Assembly: GCF_002157895.1 (NCBI RefSeq)
Contig: NZ_CP021377.1
Coordinates: forward strand, 1,798,001-1,862,000
DNA: 64,000 nt
Source: Oceanisphaera profunda
Lineage (GTDB): Bacteria > Pseudomonadota > Gammaproteobacteria > Enterobacterales > Aeromonadaceae
Direction of reading: 5' to 3'
Shown here: positions 17,542 to 26,619 of the stretch, piece after piece
Layout of the letters: every line of letters begins with the position of its first letter
How positions within the stretch are numbered: the stretch's first letter is position 1
Made by a program: the position numbers and the translations under genes
The notes under the pieces: model-generated
Databases searched by the model: none
Told to the model about the DNA's origin: nothing
The model's input: only the letters and a program-made list of their open reading frames with translations

Positions 17542-19227
17542 TTAATCAGTCTCATCCTGAGCTAAATTTGCGTCTCGCCCCAAGCGTGGGTGCTGGTAGC
17601 AGGTGACGCCATTTCTGCCGGCTTGCTTTTGTTGGTACAGCGCGTCGTCTGCTGCATTCAGGGCTTGCTCTTCACCGCTAAAGTTATTGAGCTCAGCCAA
17701 CCCTACGCTTACGGTGGCATGAAAGGTGCCGTCACTGCCAATAAAGCTTAGCTGGGAGAAGTGATGGCAAACATCCTTAAACAATAGCTCCGATTGAGCC
17801 AGTTTGCAGTCCGGTAAGATAATCACAAATTCTTCGCCACCGTAGCGGCCTAAATGATCGGTGGTGCGCAGCCGCTTTTGTAATACTTGCGCCAATGCTT
17901 TGATCACTACATCGCCAACGCCGTGGCCATGGCGGTCGTTAACCTGTTTAAAATGATCTAAGTCTAAAATAGCGATGCTGGTGTGGTGGCCGAGGCGCTG
18001 TACGCGCGCGTATTCATGAGTGAGTGCTTGTTTAATATGCGAGTGATTAAGCAGGCCGGTTAAGCCATCGCAGGATACTAGCTTGGCCAGCTGGCGCGCG
18101 CGATAACAGAGGGTACGCACGGTACGGATCAGCTGCTCATCGGAAATCGGCTTAGTGATAAATTCATCGGCGCCTTGGGCGAGTGCGTTAATTTGCAAGT
18201 CACGGTCTTGCTCCGACGAGAGATAAATAATCGGCAAACTCAGCCATTCGGGCTCGAGGCGGATCATGCGCGCCAAGGTGACCCCTGAATAGGGCGGCAT
18301 ATGCACATCTAACAACACTATGTCGGGGCGAAATTCTGCCAGCACCGCCAATAAGCCCTCAGGCTCGGCCATCACTTTGACATTCTTACCCGCCTGAGTC
18401 AGCACCAAGCGGTAATGCTCGGTGAGCTCTTGATCGTCATCCAGCAGTAATACCTTACTGGCATGATGCTGTTGTTGCTCGGCTTTAAGTTGCTCGATGC
18501 GCTTGGCTAGTTTAGGCACTTCAACCGGTTGCATAAATAAGCCATCGGCACCTTGTGCGGCCAAGGCATAGCGTGCTTGAAAACTGTCATCTTGACCGAT
18601 GCACAATACCGGGGCTGGGGCTTTGTGTTGCGTTTGAGCTTGCTGCTGGTTCCAGGCCACCACTTGGTTTAGCAATGCAGCAGGAGTGATGATAATGCTC
18701 GCCGGGTGCCAGCACTGTGTGCAGTGTTGCGGTAAAGATTCACAATGGCGCACGTTAAAGCCATAGGTCATCAAGGCTTCGCCCAACGCTGCTAAGCTGG
18801 CATCCAGCACTAATAATTGAGTTTTTTCACCCGTATGTTCCACCAGCTCCCAGTTAATGGCAGTCGGCGTGTGCGCCTCTGCGGCCAATAACAGCTGCGA
18901 TAATTGGCTGAGTCGTGCCAGTACGGTTGGCTCTATCTGGCAGGCTGTTAATAACTGAGCCGGCTCAACGGTATGTATCACCTCTTTAATCAGCTGCTCT
19001 AATTCGCTCGCTTCTTCGCCTAATTGATGAAAACCAAAGGTACCGCTGGAGCCTGCTAAACGATGCAACAAATGATAGAGGTCTTGCAGATCATCTGGAT
19101 GACAGACGCCGTTTTGCCAATCAGCCAGCTTAGGCGCTAACTCAGCCAGTTGAGCTGTGGTGCGCTCGGCAAACCGTTTTTTTAGCATCATAAGACGGTT
19201 GTCCATAGCGGTGACTTCAGGCGCCAT
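17542..19227 (-). CDS. Hpt-receiver-GGDEF diguanylate cyclase
   Basis: 561 residues. The order is: an Hpt domain (about 10-110, phospho-His55 in HRLAGSSGTFGF); a degenerate receiver (about 130-250, without the phosphoacceptor Asp or conserved Lys); an intact receiver (about 255-375, Asp in IVLLDVHMPPYSG, Lys in FITKPI); and a GGDEF domain (about 385-545) with an active-type GGEEF and an upstream RxxD (RTTD) inhibitory site. It should make c-di-GMP from GTP when activated and be limited by product. ATG 19227 follows GGAGG. It is the first gene of the minus-strand operon, with a divergent sensor kinase 174 bp away. Confidence 0.94.
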   Translation of the reverse strand: MAPEVTAMDNRLMMLKKRFAERTTAQLAELAPKLADWQNGVCHPDDLQDLYHLLHRLAGSSGTFGFHQLGEEASELEQLIKEVIHTVEPAQLLTACQIEPTVLARLSQLSQLLLAAEAHTPTAINWELVEHTGEKTQLLVLDASLAALGEALMTYGFNVRHCESLPQHCTQCWHPASIIITPAALLNQVVAWNQQQAQTQHKAPAPVLCIGQDDSFQARYALAAQGADGLFMQPVEVPKLAKRIEQLKAEQQQHHASKVLLLDDDQELTEHYRLVLTQAGKNVKVMAEPEGLLAVLAEFRPDIVLLDVHMPPYSGVTLARMIRLEPEWLSLPIIYLSSEQDRDLQINALAQGADEFITKPISDEQLIRTVRTLCYRARQLAKLVSCDGLTGLLNHSHIKQALTHEYARVQRLGHHTSIAILDLDHFKQVNDRHGHGVGDVVIKALAQVLQKRLRTTDHLGRYGGEEFVIILPDCKLAQSELLFKDVCHHFSQLSFIGSDGTFHATVSVGLAELNNFSGEEQALNAADDALYQQKQAGRNGVTCYQHPRLGRDANLAQDETD

Positions 19228-19401
19228 GTGTGTCCTCCAGTAAACAGCGGCTCAGCTAAAGTAAGCCAGCCTGCAGCGTGATGCCCACTTTGTATGCGAG
19301 CAAGATAATAACTTGATACGTTAAACACCGTATTTATCGCTTAATGTATCACGTTAAGTAATACACTAACGGCTGCAACGCACCATCAAGGAAGAAGTCG
19401 G

Positions 19402-22400
19402 ATGCGCTTATCCCTCAAGAAACAGATTGTTATTATTATTTTAGCCGCCGCCTTTGTGACCATATTTGCGGTACTGCTCACGGCCTATCATATGTTAGTC
19501 AATGGCACTGAACGTCAGTTACGCGACAATCAAATGGCCATGACCGCCCGTGCCGCCGAGCAAGTAGGGCAGTTGCTGGCATTGCGCTTGAATACATTAG
19601 CCCATATTAGTGTGCTGCTGTCTAATGGCCAGCGCCTCCATTCTATGACTGATCTCAATCATCAGCTTACGCGCCAGCGCAAGATCAATGGCTATGCCAT
19701 GTTTCCAGATGGCATTGTAGTGCTAGATAAACAGGGGGTGGCGCAAGCGGAGAGCCTGTTTGTACCTGGCCGAGTCGGCGTTGATTACTCGAGTCGACCC
19801 CATGTTCAGCAAGTGCTTGCCAGTAAACAAGTGGTGATCAGCCCACCTGTGATCGGGCAAACCTCAGGCCAACCTTTAATTAGTATGTTACAGCCCATCC
19901 TCTCGGATGAAGGAGACTTGCTGGGCGTGCTGGTGGGGGTGATTAACTTGGCTCACGCTTCACTTTTGCCCCAGCAAAGCGTCAGGCAAGCGCGGCGCGA
20001 GGGCGTGCAGTTTAAGATTATTGACACTCATAATCAGCTGTACGCCTATAACGGCGAGGATAGCGAGCAACAAACTGAGTTAGCGCCTTTACCCGCACCC
20101 TTAGTCGATCCGTTAGTGGACGCAGCCTTCTCTGGCTTTAGCTCCGGGATAGCAGAGCTAAACACGCAACAATGGGTGTTTGCGCATACCCGACTCGAGG
20201 TGTTGGATTGGGTATTTGTGAGTGCCGTGCCCTATGCCCGAGCTATCGCGCCCATTAAAGCCTTTTTTGTGCGTTTTGCGGCTATCAGTATTTTAATCGG
20301 CGTTGTGCTGTCTACGCTGGTTTTTTGGCGAGTCTGGATCTTGATGCAGCCCTTAGAAACTATGACCCGCCAAATTCGCGACATGGCTAGCGAAGGTTGT
20401 GATAGCTCGCCCTTATCAGAAGCGGGCGTGACCGAGGTGTCGCGGTTAGCGCAAGCTTTTAATCAACTGACCGCCGAGCGTAAAGCGTTAAGTGAGGTGA
20501 AAAATGATTTTGTGGCCGTAATCAGCCATGAATTACGCACCCCGCTTACCTCCATCAATGGGGCCTTAAAGTTATTAGGCTCGGGGTTGATAGGGCCCAT
20601 GCCAGAAAAAGCGCATGATTTGGCGGAGCTTGCCTTGCGTAATGGCGAGCGCTTGCAACTGATCATTAATGACTTATTAGATTTTAATAAGCTCAGTAGC
20701 GGCAAAATGACCTTGGCGCCGGTGCAGATAGCAATGAGTGATTTAATCGCGGAAGCGGTGGCCGCCAACCAGCCCATGGCCAGCAGCTATAAGGTGAAAC
20801 TACGGCTGCAGGTTGCGGACTCATTAACTGCCTTTGTCGATCCACTGCGTCTGCGGCAAATCCTCGATAACTTGATCAGCAACGCCATTAAGTTTTCGCC
20901 GCCCGAGGGCTGGGTTACAGTGCGTGCCGAAACGGTAAAAAGCGGGATACTACGCCTTACCGTGAGCGATCAAGGTTCCGGCATAGCTGCAGATTTTAGT
21001 CAGCACTTATTTGAGCGTTTTTCTCAAGCCGAGCATGGCACCATGCGTGCCAGTAAAGGCACCGGCCTGGGTTTGACCATCTGCAAAGATCTGGTGACCT
21101 TGATGCAAGGAAAAATCGGTTTTTATAACAGTGCTGGCGCCCATTTTTGGCTGGAGTTGCCGCAATTTACCCCAGACCTAACTCAAGCCTCAACCCCAGC
21201 CCTAAGCCCAGATAAGGAACCGCGCCATGACGCCACCGCTGATCCCGCTAATGAGTGGCATCGTCTGCAAGCGCTGTTAAAGACTGGGCTGCTCGATAGT
21301 CCGCCTGAGGCGGGGTTAGATCGCATTACGCGCATTGCCCAGCAAACCTTTGGCGTTGAGATTGCCTTGGTGTCTTTGATTGACCATGATCGGCAGTGGT
21401 TTAAGTCGCGCCAAGGGTTAGAGGTGTGTGAAACCCATCGTGACTTATCATTTTGCGGCCATGCCATCTTAGATGAAGCGGTATTTATTGTAGAAGACAC
21501 ACTCGCCGATCTCCGCTTTGCCGATAACCCGCTGGTGCTACACGCCCCTGCTATTCGCTTTTATGCGGGCGCGCCTTTACGCACTAATGAGGGCTACCGG
21601 CTGGGCACCTTATGCGTGATCGACAAGCAACCGCGAACCTTTAGTGAGCAAGATGCCCAGTTATTACGGGAATTGGCCGATTGTGTGGAAGAACAGATCC
21701 GCCAACGCCAATTACTGGAGCTAAGCCAGGCACTAGAGGCCAGTGAAGCGCGAGCGCAGTTGGTAATTGCCAATGCCAGTGTCGGCACTTGGCAGTGGGA
21801 TCTGCAGACTCAAGAGTGTGAGTTTAATGAGCGCTGGGCGCGGATGCTAGGTTATCAACTGGCTGAGTTAATCCCCATCGATATAGAAACCTGGCGCAGT
21901 CGCTTGCACCCAGAAGACCTGCCTAAGCTGGCAGACTTATTAACGCGCTACCTTGAGGGCCTTGAGCCTAAATATGAATACAAGTATCGCATGCGCCATA
22001 AGGCGGGCCATTGGATCTGGGTGCAAAGCCGCGGTCAGGTGGTCAGCCGAGACGCACAAGGCCACGCACTAAAATTGTATGGCTCGCACATGGATATTAC
22101 CGCCGAACACTTGGCCTTGGTGCAGCTAGAGCGTAAAAATCAAGCGCTTGCTTTGCTGAATCGCATCGCGTTTGAACTCAATGGCAGCTTAGATGACAAG
22201 ATTAATCAGGCGCTGGCGCTGGGCTGCCAATTTTTAGGACTTGATATTGGCATCGCCAGCGAGATTATCGGCGATCTCTATGTGGTGCGTTGGGTGGCGG
22301 CGGCACCAGAAATAGGAATGAGCTCAGGGTTGCACTCAGGTCAGCACTTTGTACTGGAGCAGACCTATTGCCAGTTGTTATTACAACAAGCGGGCGTGCT

Positions 22401-24087
22401 GGCCATTGCCAGCATGGGGGAGTCTGCTTTTAAGCAGGAAGGCTGCTATCAACAATTAGGGTTAGAAAGCTATTTGGCCATTCGCCTAGAAGTAGATGGC
22501 CAGTTATTTGGCACTCTTAACTTTTCGGATAAGCAGGCGCGCGCGCAACCTTTTGATGATACGGACCGCATGTTTTTAGGGCTACTGGCCCATTGGCTGG
22601 ACGAAATACTCAGTAGCAAACAGCATGAAGAGCGCTTAACTAAGTTGCTCGACCAAATGCCGGGTATGTTGTTTCAGTACCGACAATGGCCCGACGGCCA
22701 TATTAGCTTTCCTTACAGCAGCAGTGGCATTAAAAATATTTATGGCGTCACACCCGCACAGGTACTGCAAGATGCCGGTCAGATTTTTGACTGCATCTAT
22801 GAACCCGATGTGGCCAAGGTGCGGGCGGCCAACCTGCTGTCCGAGCAACAGCTGGCAACTTGGTATGCGCAGTTTCGCATCAAACAAACCGATGGCAGCT
22901 TGCGCTGGGTTGAGGGGCGATCTCAGCCAGAGCGTCTTGATGATGGCAGCACTATTTGGCACGGCTACTTAGTGGACGTACAAGCGGAGAAACAAGCGCA
23001 GTTAGCGCAGGTAGCCAGTGAGCAGCGGTTGCGGAGTTTGTTTGAGTTGTCATCGATTGGCATTGCGCTCAATGATTTTTACAGTGGCGAGTTTATTGAT
23101 GTGAACCAGGCGCTACTCGATGCTACCGGTTTTGATAAAGCGCAGCTGTTGAGTTTGGATTTTCGATGCTTAACGCCGCTTGAGTATCAAGCGCAGGACC
23201 AGCAAGCCGCCACCGAGTTACAAGCCAGTGGCCGTTACGCGGCCTACGAAAAAGAATATATTCGCCAAGATGGCAGCCGTTTTCCGGTACGCCAACAAGG
23301 GGTGTTAATGACCGAAGCCGACGGCCGCACTTTATTGTGGTCTTTGGTGGAAGATATTTCTGAGCTGAAAAAAGTTGAGCAACTGCAAAAAGAATTTGTC
23401 GCCACCGTCAGCCATGAATTACGCACTCCTTTAACCTCGATCACCGGCTCGTTAGGCTTGCTGGTGCAAGGGGTGTTGGGCGAGGTGCCGCCTAAGGTTG
23501 AGCAATTACTGCGTGTGGCTTATCACAACAGTCAGCGCTTAAATTTACTGATCAACGATCTGCTCGATATTGAAAAATTAGCCGCCGGCAAGATGTATTT
23601 TGATTTACAAACCCATGATTTAACTGCACTGGTCAAGGCGGCGATTGCGATGAATCAGCCTTTAGGCAAAGAACGAGGCGTGGAGCTGCTGTTAATAACC
23701 GAGATCTCCGGCGCGCGGGTATTGATTGATAAAGACCGATTCTTACAAGCACTGTCTAACTTACAAGCCAATGCTATTAAGTTTTCACCCGTAGATGGGC
23801 GTGTGACGGTGGCTATCGAGCAGGGTGGGGCCGGATATTTTCGGGTGCGAGTACAAGATCAAGGCGAGGGCGTGCCGCTGAACTTTAAAGACCGCATTTT
23901 TGAAAAGTTTGCTCAAGCCGATAGCTCAGATACTCGCCAAAAAGGTGGCACCGGCTTAGGCTTAGCCATTACTCGCCAGTTAATAGAAGGCATGCAGGGG
24001 CGTGTGGATTATGAGTCAGTCCCCGGCCAAGGTGCCTGTTTCTGGTTGGATGTGCCGGTAGCACCTAATGTGCCAGTAATCCCTTGA
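19402..24087 (+). CDS. Sensor histidine kinase with two complete kinase cores
   Basis: 1561 residues. TM1 lies at about 8-33, an extracytoplasmic Cache-like sensor at 35-285, TM2 at about 288-312 and HAMP to about 365. The first HisKA has His376 in ISHELRTPLTS, and its ATPase spans about 480-595 (GTGLGLTICKDL). Then come GAF (about 620-770), PAS (785-905), GAF (915-1075), PAS (1080-1205), PAS (1210-1330), a second HisKA with His1338 in VSHELRTPLTS and a second ATPase (about 1435-1555, GTGLGLAITRQL). The GAF and PAS limits are estimates. There is no receiver or Hpt of its own, so it must signal to separate partners, most simply the three divergently encoded receiver proteins. Two kinase cores in one chain are unusual. 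The joint at residues 595-620 looks like a fusion of a membrane kinase with a soluble GAF/PAS kinase. Confidence 0.93.
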   Translation: MRLSLKKQIVIIILAAAFVTIFAVLLTAYHMLVNGTERQLRDNQMAMTARAAEQVGQLLALRLNTLAHISVLLSNGQRLHSMTDLNHQLTRQRKINGYAMFPDGIVVLDKQGVAQAESLFVPGRVGVDYSSRPHVQQVLASKQVVISPPVIGQTSGQPLISMLQPILSDEGDLLGVLVGVINLAHASLLPQQSVRQARREGVQFKIIDTHNQLYAYNGEDSEQQTELAPLPAPLVDPLVDAAFSGFSSGIAELNTQQWVFAHTRLEVLDWVFVSAVPYARAIAPIKAFFVRFAAISILIGVVLSTLVFWRVWILMQPLETMTRQIRDMASEGCDSSPLSEAGVTEVSRLAQAFNQLTAERKALSEVKNDFVAVISHELRTPLTSINGALKLLGSGLIGPMPEKAHDLAELALRNGERLQLIINDLLDFNKLSSGKMTLAPVQIAMSDLIAEAVAANQPMASSYKVKLRLQVADSLTAFVDPLRLRQILDNLISNAIKFSPPEGWVTVRAETVKSGILRLTVSDQGSGIAADFSQHLFERFSQAEHGTMRASKGTGLGLTICKDLVTLMQGKIGFYNSAGAHFWLELPQFTPDLTQASTPALSPDKEPRHDATADPANEWHRLQALLKTGLLDSPPEAGLDRITRIAQQTFGVEIALVSLIDHDRQWFKSRQGLEVCETHRDLSFCGHAILDEAVFIVEDTLADLRFADNPLVLHAPAIRFYAGAPLRTNEGYRLGTLCVIDKQPRTFSEQDAQLLRELADCVEEQIRQRQLLELSQALEASEARAQLVIANASVGTWQWDLQTQECEFNERWARMLGYQLAELIPIDIETWRSRLHPEDLPKLADLLTRYLEGLEPKYEYKYRMRHKAGHWIWVQSRGQVVSRDAQGHALKLYGSHMDITAEHLALVQLERKNQALALLNRIAFELNGSLDDKINQALALGCQFLGLDIGIASEIIGDLYVVRWVAAAPEIGMSSGLHSGQHFVLEQTYCQLLLQQAGVLAIASMGESAFKQEGCYQQLGLESYLAIRLEVDGQLFGTLNFSDKQARAQPFDDTDRMFLGLLAHWLDEILSSKQHEERLTKLLDQMPGMLFQYRQWPDGHISFPYSSSGIKNIYGVTPAQVLQDAGQIFDCIYEPDVAKVRAANLLSEQQLATWYAQFRIKQTDGSLRWVEGRSQPERLDDGSTIWHGYLVDVQAEKQAQLAQVASEQRLRSLFELSSIGIALNDFYSGEFIDVNQALLDATGFDKAQLLSLDFRCLTPLEYQAQDQQAATELQASGRYAAYEKEYIRQDGSRFPVRQQGVLMTEADGRTLLWSLVEDISELKKVEQLQKEFVATVSHELRTPLTSITGSLGLLVQGVLGEVPPKVEQLLRVAYHNSQRLNLLINDLLDIEKLAAGKMYFDLQTHDLTALVKAAIAMNQPLGKERGVELLLITEISGARVLIDKDRFLQALSNLQANAIKFSPVDGRVTVAIEQGGAGYFRVRVQDQGEGVPLNFKDRIFEKFAQADSSDTRQKGGTGLGLAITRQLIEGMQGRVDYESVPGQGACFWLDVPVAPNVPVIP

Positions 24088-24100
24088 GACTGACAGGGGC

Positions 24101-24126
24101 CGCTCAGGCCTGTGGTGGGCTGAGCG
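24101..24126. terminator. Probable terminator between the sensor kinase and the epimerase gene
   Basis: CGCTCAG (24101-24107) pairs with CTGAGCG (24120-24126) and is followed by a T-rich stretch. It lies between two convergent genes and could serve the kinase gene. Confidence 0.6.
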
Positions 24127-24141
24127 ACCTAATTCATTTTA

Positions 24142-25143
24142 TTATTTTACTTCGAAGCCATAGGCATAAGGGTCTTCACTGTCTACCCAGATAGTGTTGT
24201 GCCCAGTGACCTGAGCCCAGCCCTGCACGCTGGGCATGATGGCCGGGTAATCCCCGACCTGAGCTTCGCTTTCTATTCGGCCGACGAATAGACTGCCGAT
24301 AATGCTTTCATGCACAAATTCCTCACCTACTCCTAGTCGGCCTCTGGCGAACCATTGCGCCATACGAGCGCTGGTACCGGTACCACAAGGGGAGCGATCG
24401 ATGGCGCGGTCACCGTAAAACACCGCATTGCGCGCATGAGCACCCGGCTGGGTCGGCTGGCCGGTCCACATCACATGACTGGCGCCCCGCACAGTTGGGT
24501 CTAATGGGTGCACACAATCAACGACTTTATTAATGGCTTCCCGCACCTTAGGTGAATAATGTAATACCTGATCGGCATTAAATGACTCCAACCCAGGAAA
24601 GTTAGCCTGAGGATCGATAATGGTGTAGTAATTACCGCCATAGGATACATCAACAGTCAGCTCCCCTAATCCCTCCACCTCTATGGTCACATCTTTATGT
24701 GCCAGATAGCTGGCTACGTTATAGATGCGCACCCTTTCTACCTTGTCACCCTTTTGTTCATAGTCGATACGGATTTGCCCCGCCGGCACGTCCAGGATCA
24801 GCTTGCCCGGTGTTTTTGGCCTAATTAGCCCGTGCTCTATTGCGCTAGTCACTGTGCCTATGGTGCCGTGGCCACACATAGGCAGGCAGCCACTGGTTTC
24901 GATAAACAGCACGGATGCATCAGCCTGTTCGCTGCAAGGTGGATAAAGAATTGAGCCGGACATCATGGAGTGTCCTCGGGGCTCAAACATCAATGCTTGG
25001 CGGATCCAGTCGTGATGAGCCAAAAAATCCTGCCGCTTCTCGCTCATGTTAATGCCTTGTAACGCAGGGTAACCCCCCGCAACCAGCCTTACAGGGTTGC
25101 CACAAGTGTGGGCATCTATGCAAAAAAAAGTCCCTTCGCGCAT
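24142..25143 (-). CDS. 4-hydroxyproline 2-epimerase
   Basis: A 333-residue proline racemase-family enzyme. It interconverts trans-4-hydroxy-L-proline and cis-4-hydroxy-D-proline, the first catabolic step. The two catalytic Cys are present: Cys90 in MCGHGTIG and Cys253 in DRSPCGTGTSAR. Both being Cys points to a racemase/epimerase rather than the dehydratase branch, which has Thr in one place. The neighbouring D-hydroxyproline dehydrogenase, deaminase and semialdehyde dehydrogenase make 4-hydroxyproline the expected substrate. It is transcribed divergently from them, with a shared palindromic operator candidate. Confidence 0.94.
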   Translation of the reverse strand: MREGTFFCIDAHTCGNPVRLVAGGYPALQGINMSEKRQDFLAHHDWIRQALMFEPRGHSMMSGSILYPPCSEQADASVLFIETSGCLPMCGHGTIGTVTSAIEHGLIRPKTPGKLILDVPAGQIRIDYEQKGDKVERVRIYNVASYLAHKDVTIEVEGLGELTVDVSYGGNYYTIIDPQANFPGLESFNADQVLHYSPKVREAINKVVDCVHPLDPTVRGASHVMWTGQPTQPGAHARNAVFYGDRAIDRSPCGTGTSARMAQWFARGRLGVGEEFVHESIIGSLFVGRIESEAQVGDYPAIMPSVQGWAQVTGHNTIWVDSEDPYAYGFEVK

Positions 25144-25208
25144 TCTTACGTCTCCTTATGAACATATCGACTTGTGAGATCTAGATCATGATTTTACAAC
25201 TCATTAAC

Positions 25209-25252
25209 TATAATCTCTGGCATCTAGGTATAAATTGTATACTTTATACAAT
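25209..25252. promoter_or_regulatory. Divergent hydroxyproline promoter region with a GntR-type palindrome
   Basis: ATTGTATA-CTT-TATACAAT at 25234-25252 is a perfect 8+3+8 inverted repeat. FCD-type GntR regulators commonly bind short palindromes of the TTGTATACAA kind. A TATAAT at 25209-25214 may be a -10 box of the plus-strand operon. The regulator is probably the FCD/GntR protein at 34445-35104. Confidence 0.7.
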
Positions 25253-25279
25253 CAAGCGATTTGATGAAGGGATACTCAG

Positions 25280-26584
25280 ATGCAAGACCTGAATCACGAT
25301 TTAGTGGTCATTGGTGGTGGAATTATCGGCGTTACCTGCGCCTGGCAGCTGATCCAAAAAGGTTACAAGGTATTGCTGCTGGAAAAGGATGACATTGGGC
25401 AGGGCGCTTCGTTTGGTAATGCCGGTCATATCGCCACCGAACAGGTATTGCCGTTGGCCTCCCCCGCTATATTGCGACAGTTACCGCGCATGCTGCTGGA
25501 TCCTCAGGGGCCCTTGCGCTTGGATTGGCGTTACCTACCCCAGATTGCTCCTTGGCTGCTGAAGCTGGTAGCCAATATGCGTCCTCAAGCTCAGCGTAAT
25601 AGCAGTGCCGGATTGCGTTTGCTTAATGAGGCAAGCCTGTCGGCCTGGCAAAAATTGTTACAGCAAGCGGGGTTGAGCAAATTGCTAAAGGCGGATGGTT
25701 CTTTGCTGGTCTGTGAAAGTGAGTCGGCCTTTGACGATCTGTATCAGCATCAGCGGGTATTGGAGGCGTTGGGCGTAACAGCCGAGTCTTGGCCGGGACA
25801 GCATCTGCATCAGCAGGTCAGTGGTCTAACCCCAAAAATAAAAGGGGGCCTGTTTTTCCCCGATACGGCGCATGTTATCGACCCCTACCAGTTGGTGGTG
25901 AAGTTGTTTAAACAGGCCATTGCCGCAGGCATGGAACAATTACAGGCAGAGGTTCATGGCGGACGTTGTTTGGATAATGGCATTGAGCTGAATACCAGCA
26001 AAGGCAAGTTATTCGCCAAGCGGGTGCTGGTTGCTTCCGGTGCTTGGTCTGCGCCTCTGGTTAAGGAGCTGGCGGGTATCAAAGTCCCTCTGGATACGGA
26101 GCGAGGCTACCACTTGATGTTACCGAGTGAGACTCATCGCCTACCGATGGCGGTCAGCTCACTGGAGCGAAAGTTCATTATGACTCCTATGGAAGCAGGG
26201 CTACGTTTGGCAGGAACCGTCGAATTTGCTGGCCTAGAGCGGGCTCCTGATTATCGACGAGCACAGGGGCTAGTACGCCACGCAGATGCGCTGTTTTCTC
26301 AGCCCTTAGATATAAAAGATGCCACTCCTTGGATGGGCTGCCGTCCTTCTTTACCCGACTCTTTACCGGTGATTGACCGCGTCGGCCCCCAAGGGCGGCT
26401 GTTGCTGGCCTTTGGTCACCATCATTTAGGGCTGACGCAAGCTGCCGTCACTGCCCAACTCATGTTGAGCCTAGTGTCAGGAACACCGCCTGAGCTCGAT
26501 ATAACTCCCTTCCGCTTAGCGCGGTTCGGGCAACTACCACCCTCGCATACTTTCAATAACAGTGTTTGTCTGCCCGGATCATAA
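25280..26584 (+). CDS. FAD-dependent D-hydroxyproline dehydrogenase (DadA-like)
   Basis: A 434-residue DAO-family flavoprotein. The N-terminal dinucleotide motif is VVIGGGIIGVTCAWQL with the acidic LLLEKDD end of the second strand, and the C-terminal FAD-binding part includes PWMGCRPSLPDSLPVIDR and LLLAFGHHHLGLT. In this context it should oxidise cis-4-hydroxy-D-proline to pyrroline-4-hydroxy-2-carboxylate, passing electrons to the respiratory chain; family relatives oxidise other D-amino acids. It heads the plus-strand operon. Confidence 0.91.
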   Translation: MQDLNHDLVVIGGGIIGVTCAWQLIQKGYKVLLLEKDDIGQGASFGNAGHIATEQVLPLASPAILRQLPRMLLDPQGPLRLDWRYLPQIAPWLLKLVANMRPQAQRNSSAGLRLLNEASLSAWQKLLQQAGLSKLLKADGSLLVCESESAFDDLYQHQRVLEALGVTAESWPGQHLHQQVSGLTPKIKGGLFFPDTAHVIDPYQLVVKLFKQAIAAGMEQLQAEVHGGRCLDNGIELNTSKGKLFAKRVLVASGAWSAPLVKELAGIKVPLDTERGYHLMLPSETHRLPMAVSSLERKFIMTPMEAGLRLAGTVEFAGLERAPDYRRAQGLVRHADALFSQPLDIKDATPWMGCRPSLPDSLPVIDRVGPQGRLLLAFGHHHLGLTQAAVTAQLMLSLVSGTPPELDITPFRLARFGQLPPSHTFNNSVCLPGS

Positions 26585-26619
26585 AGCTGATCGGACGCGT
26601 CACAACAGGGAGAACGTAT

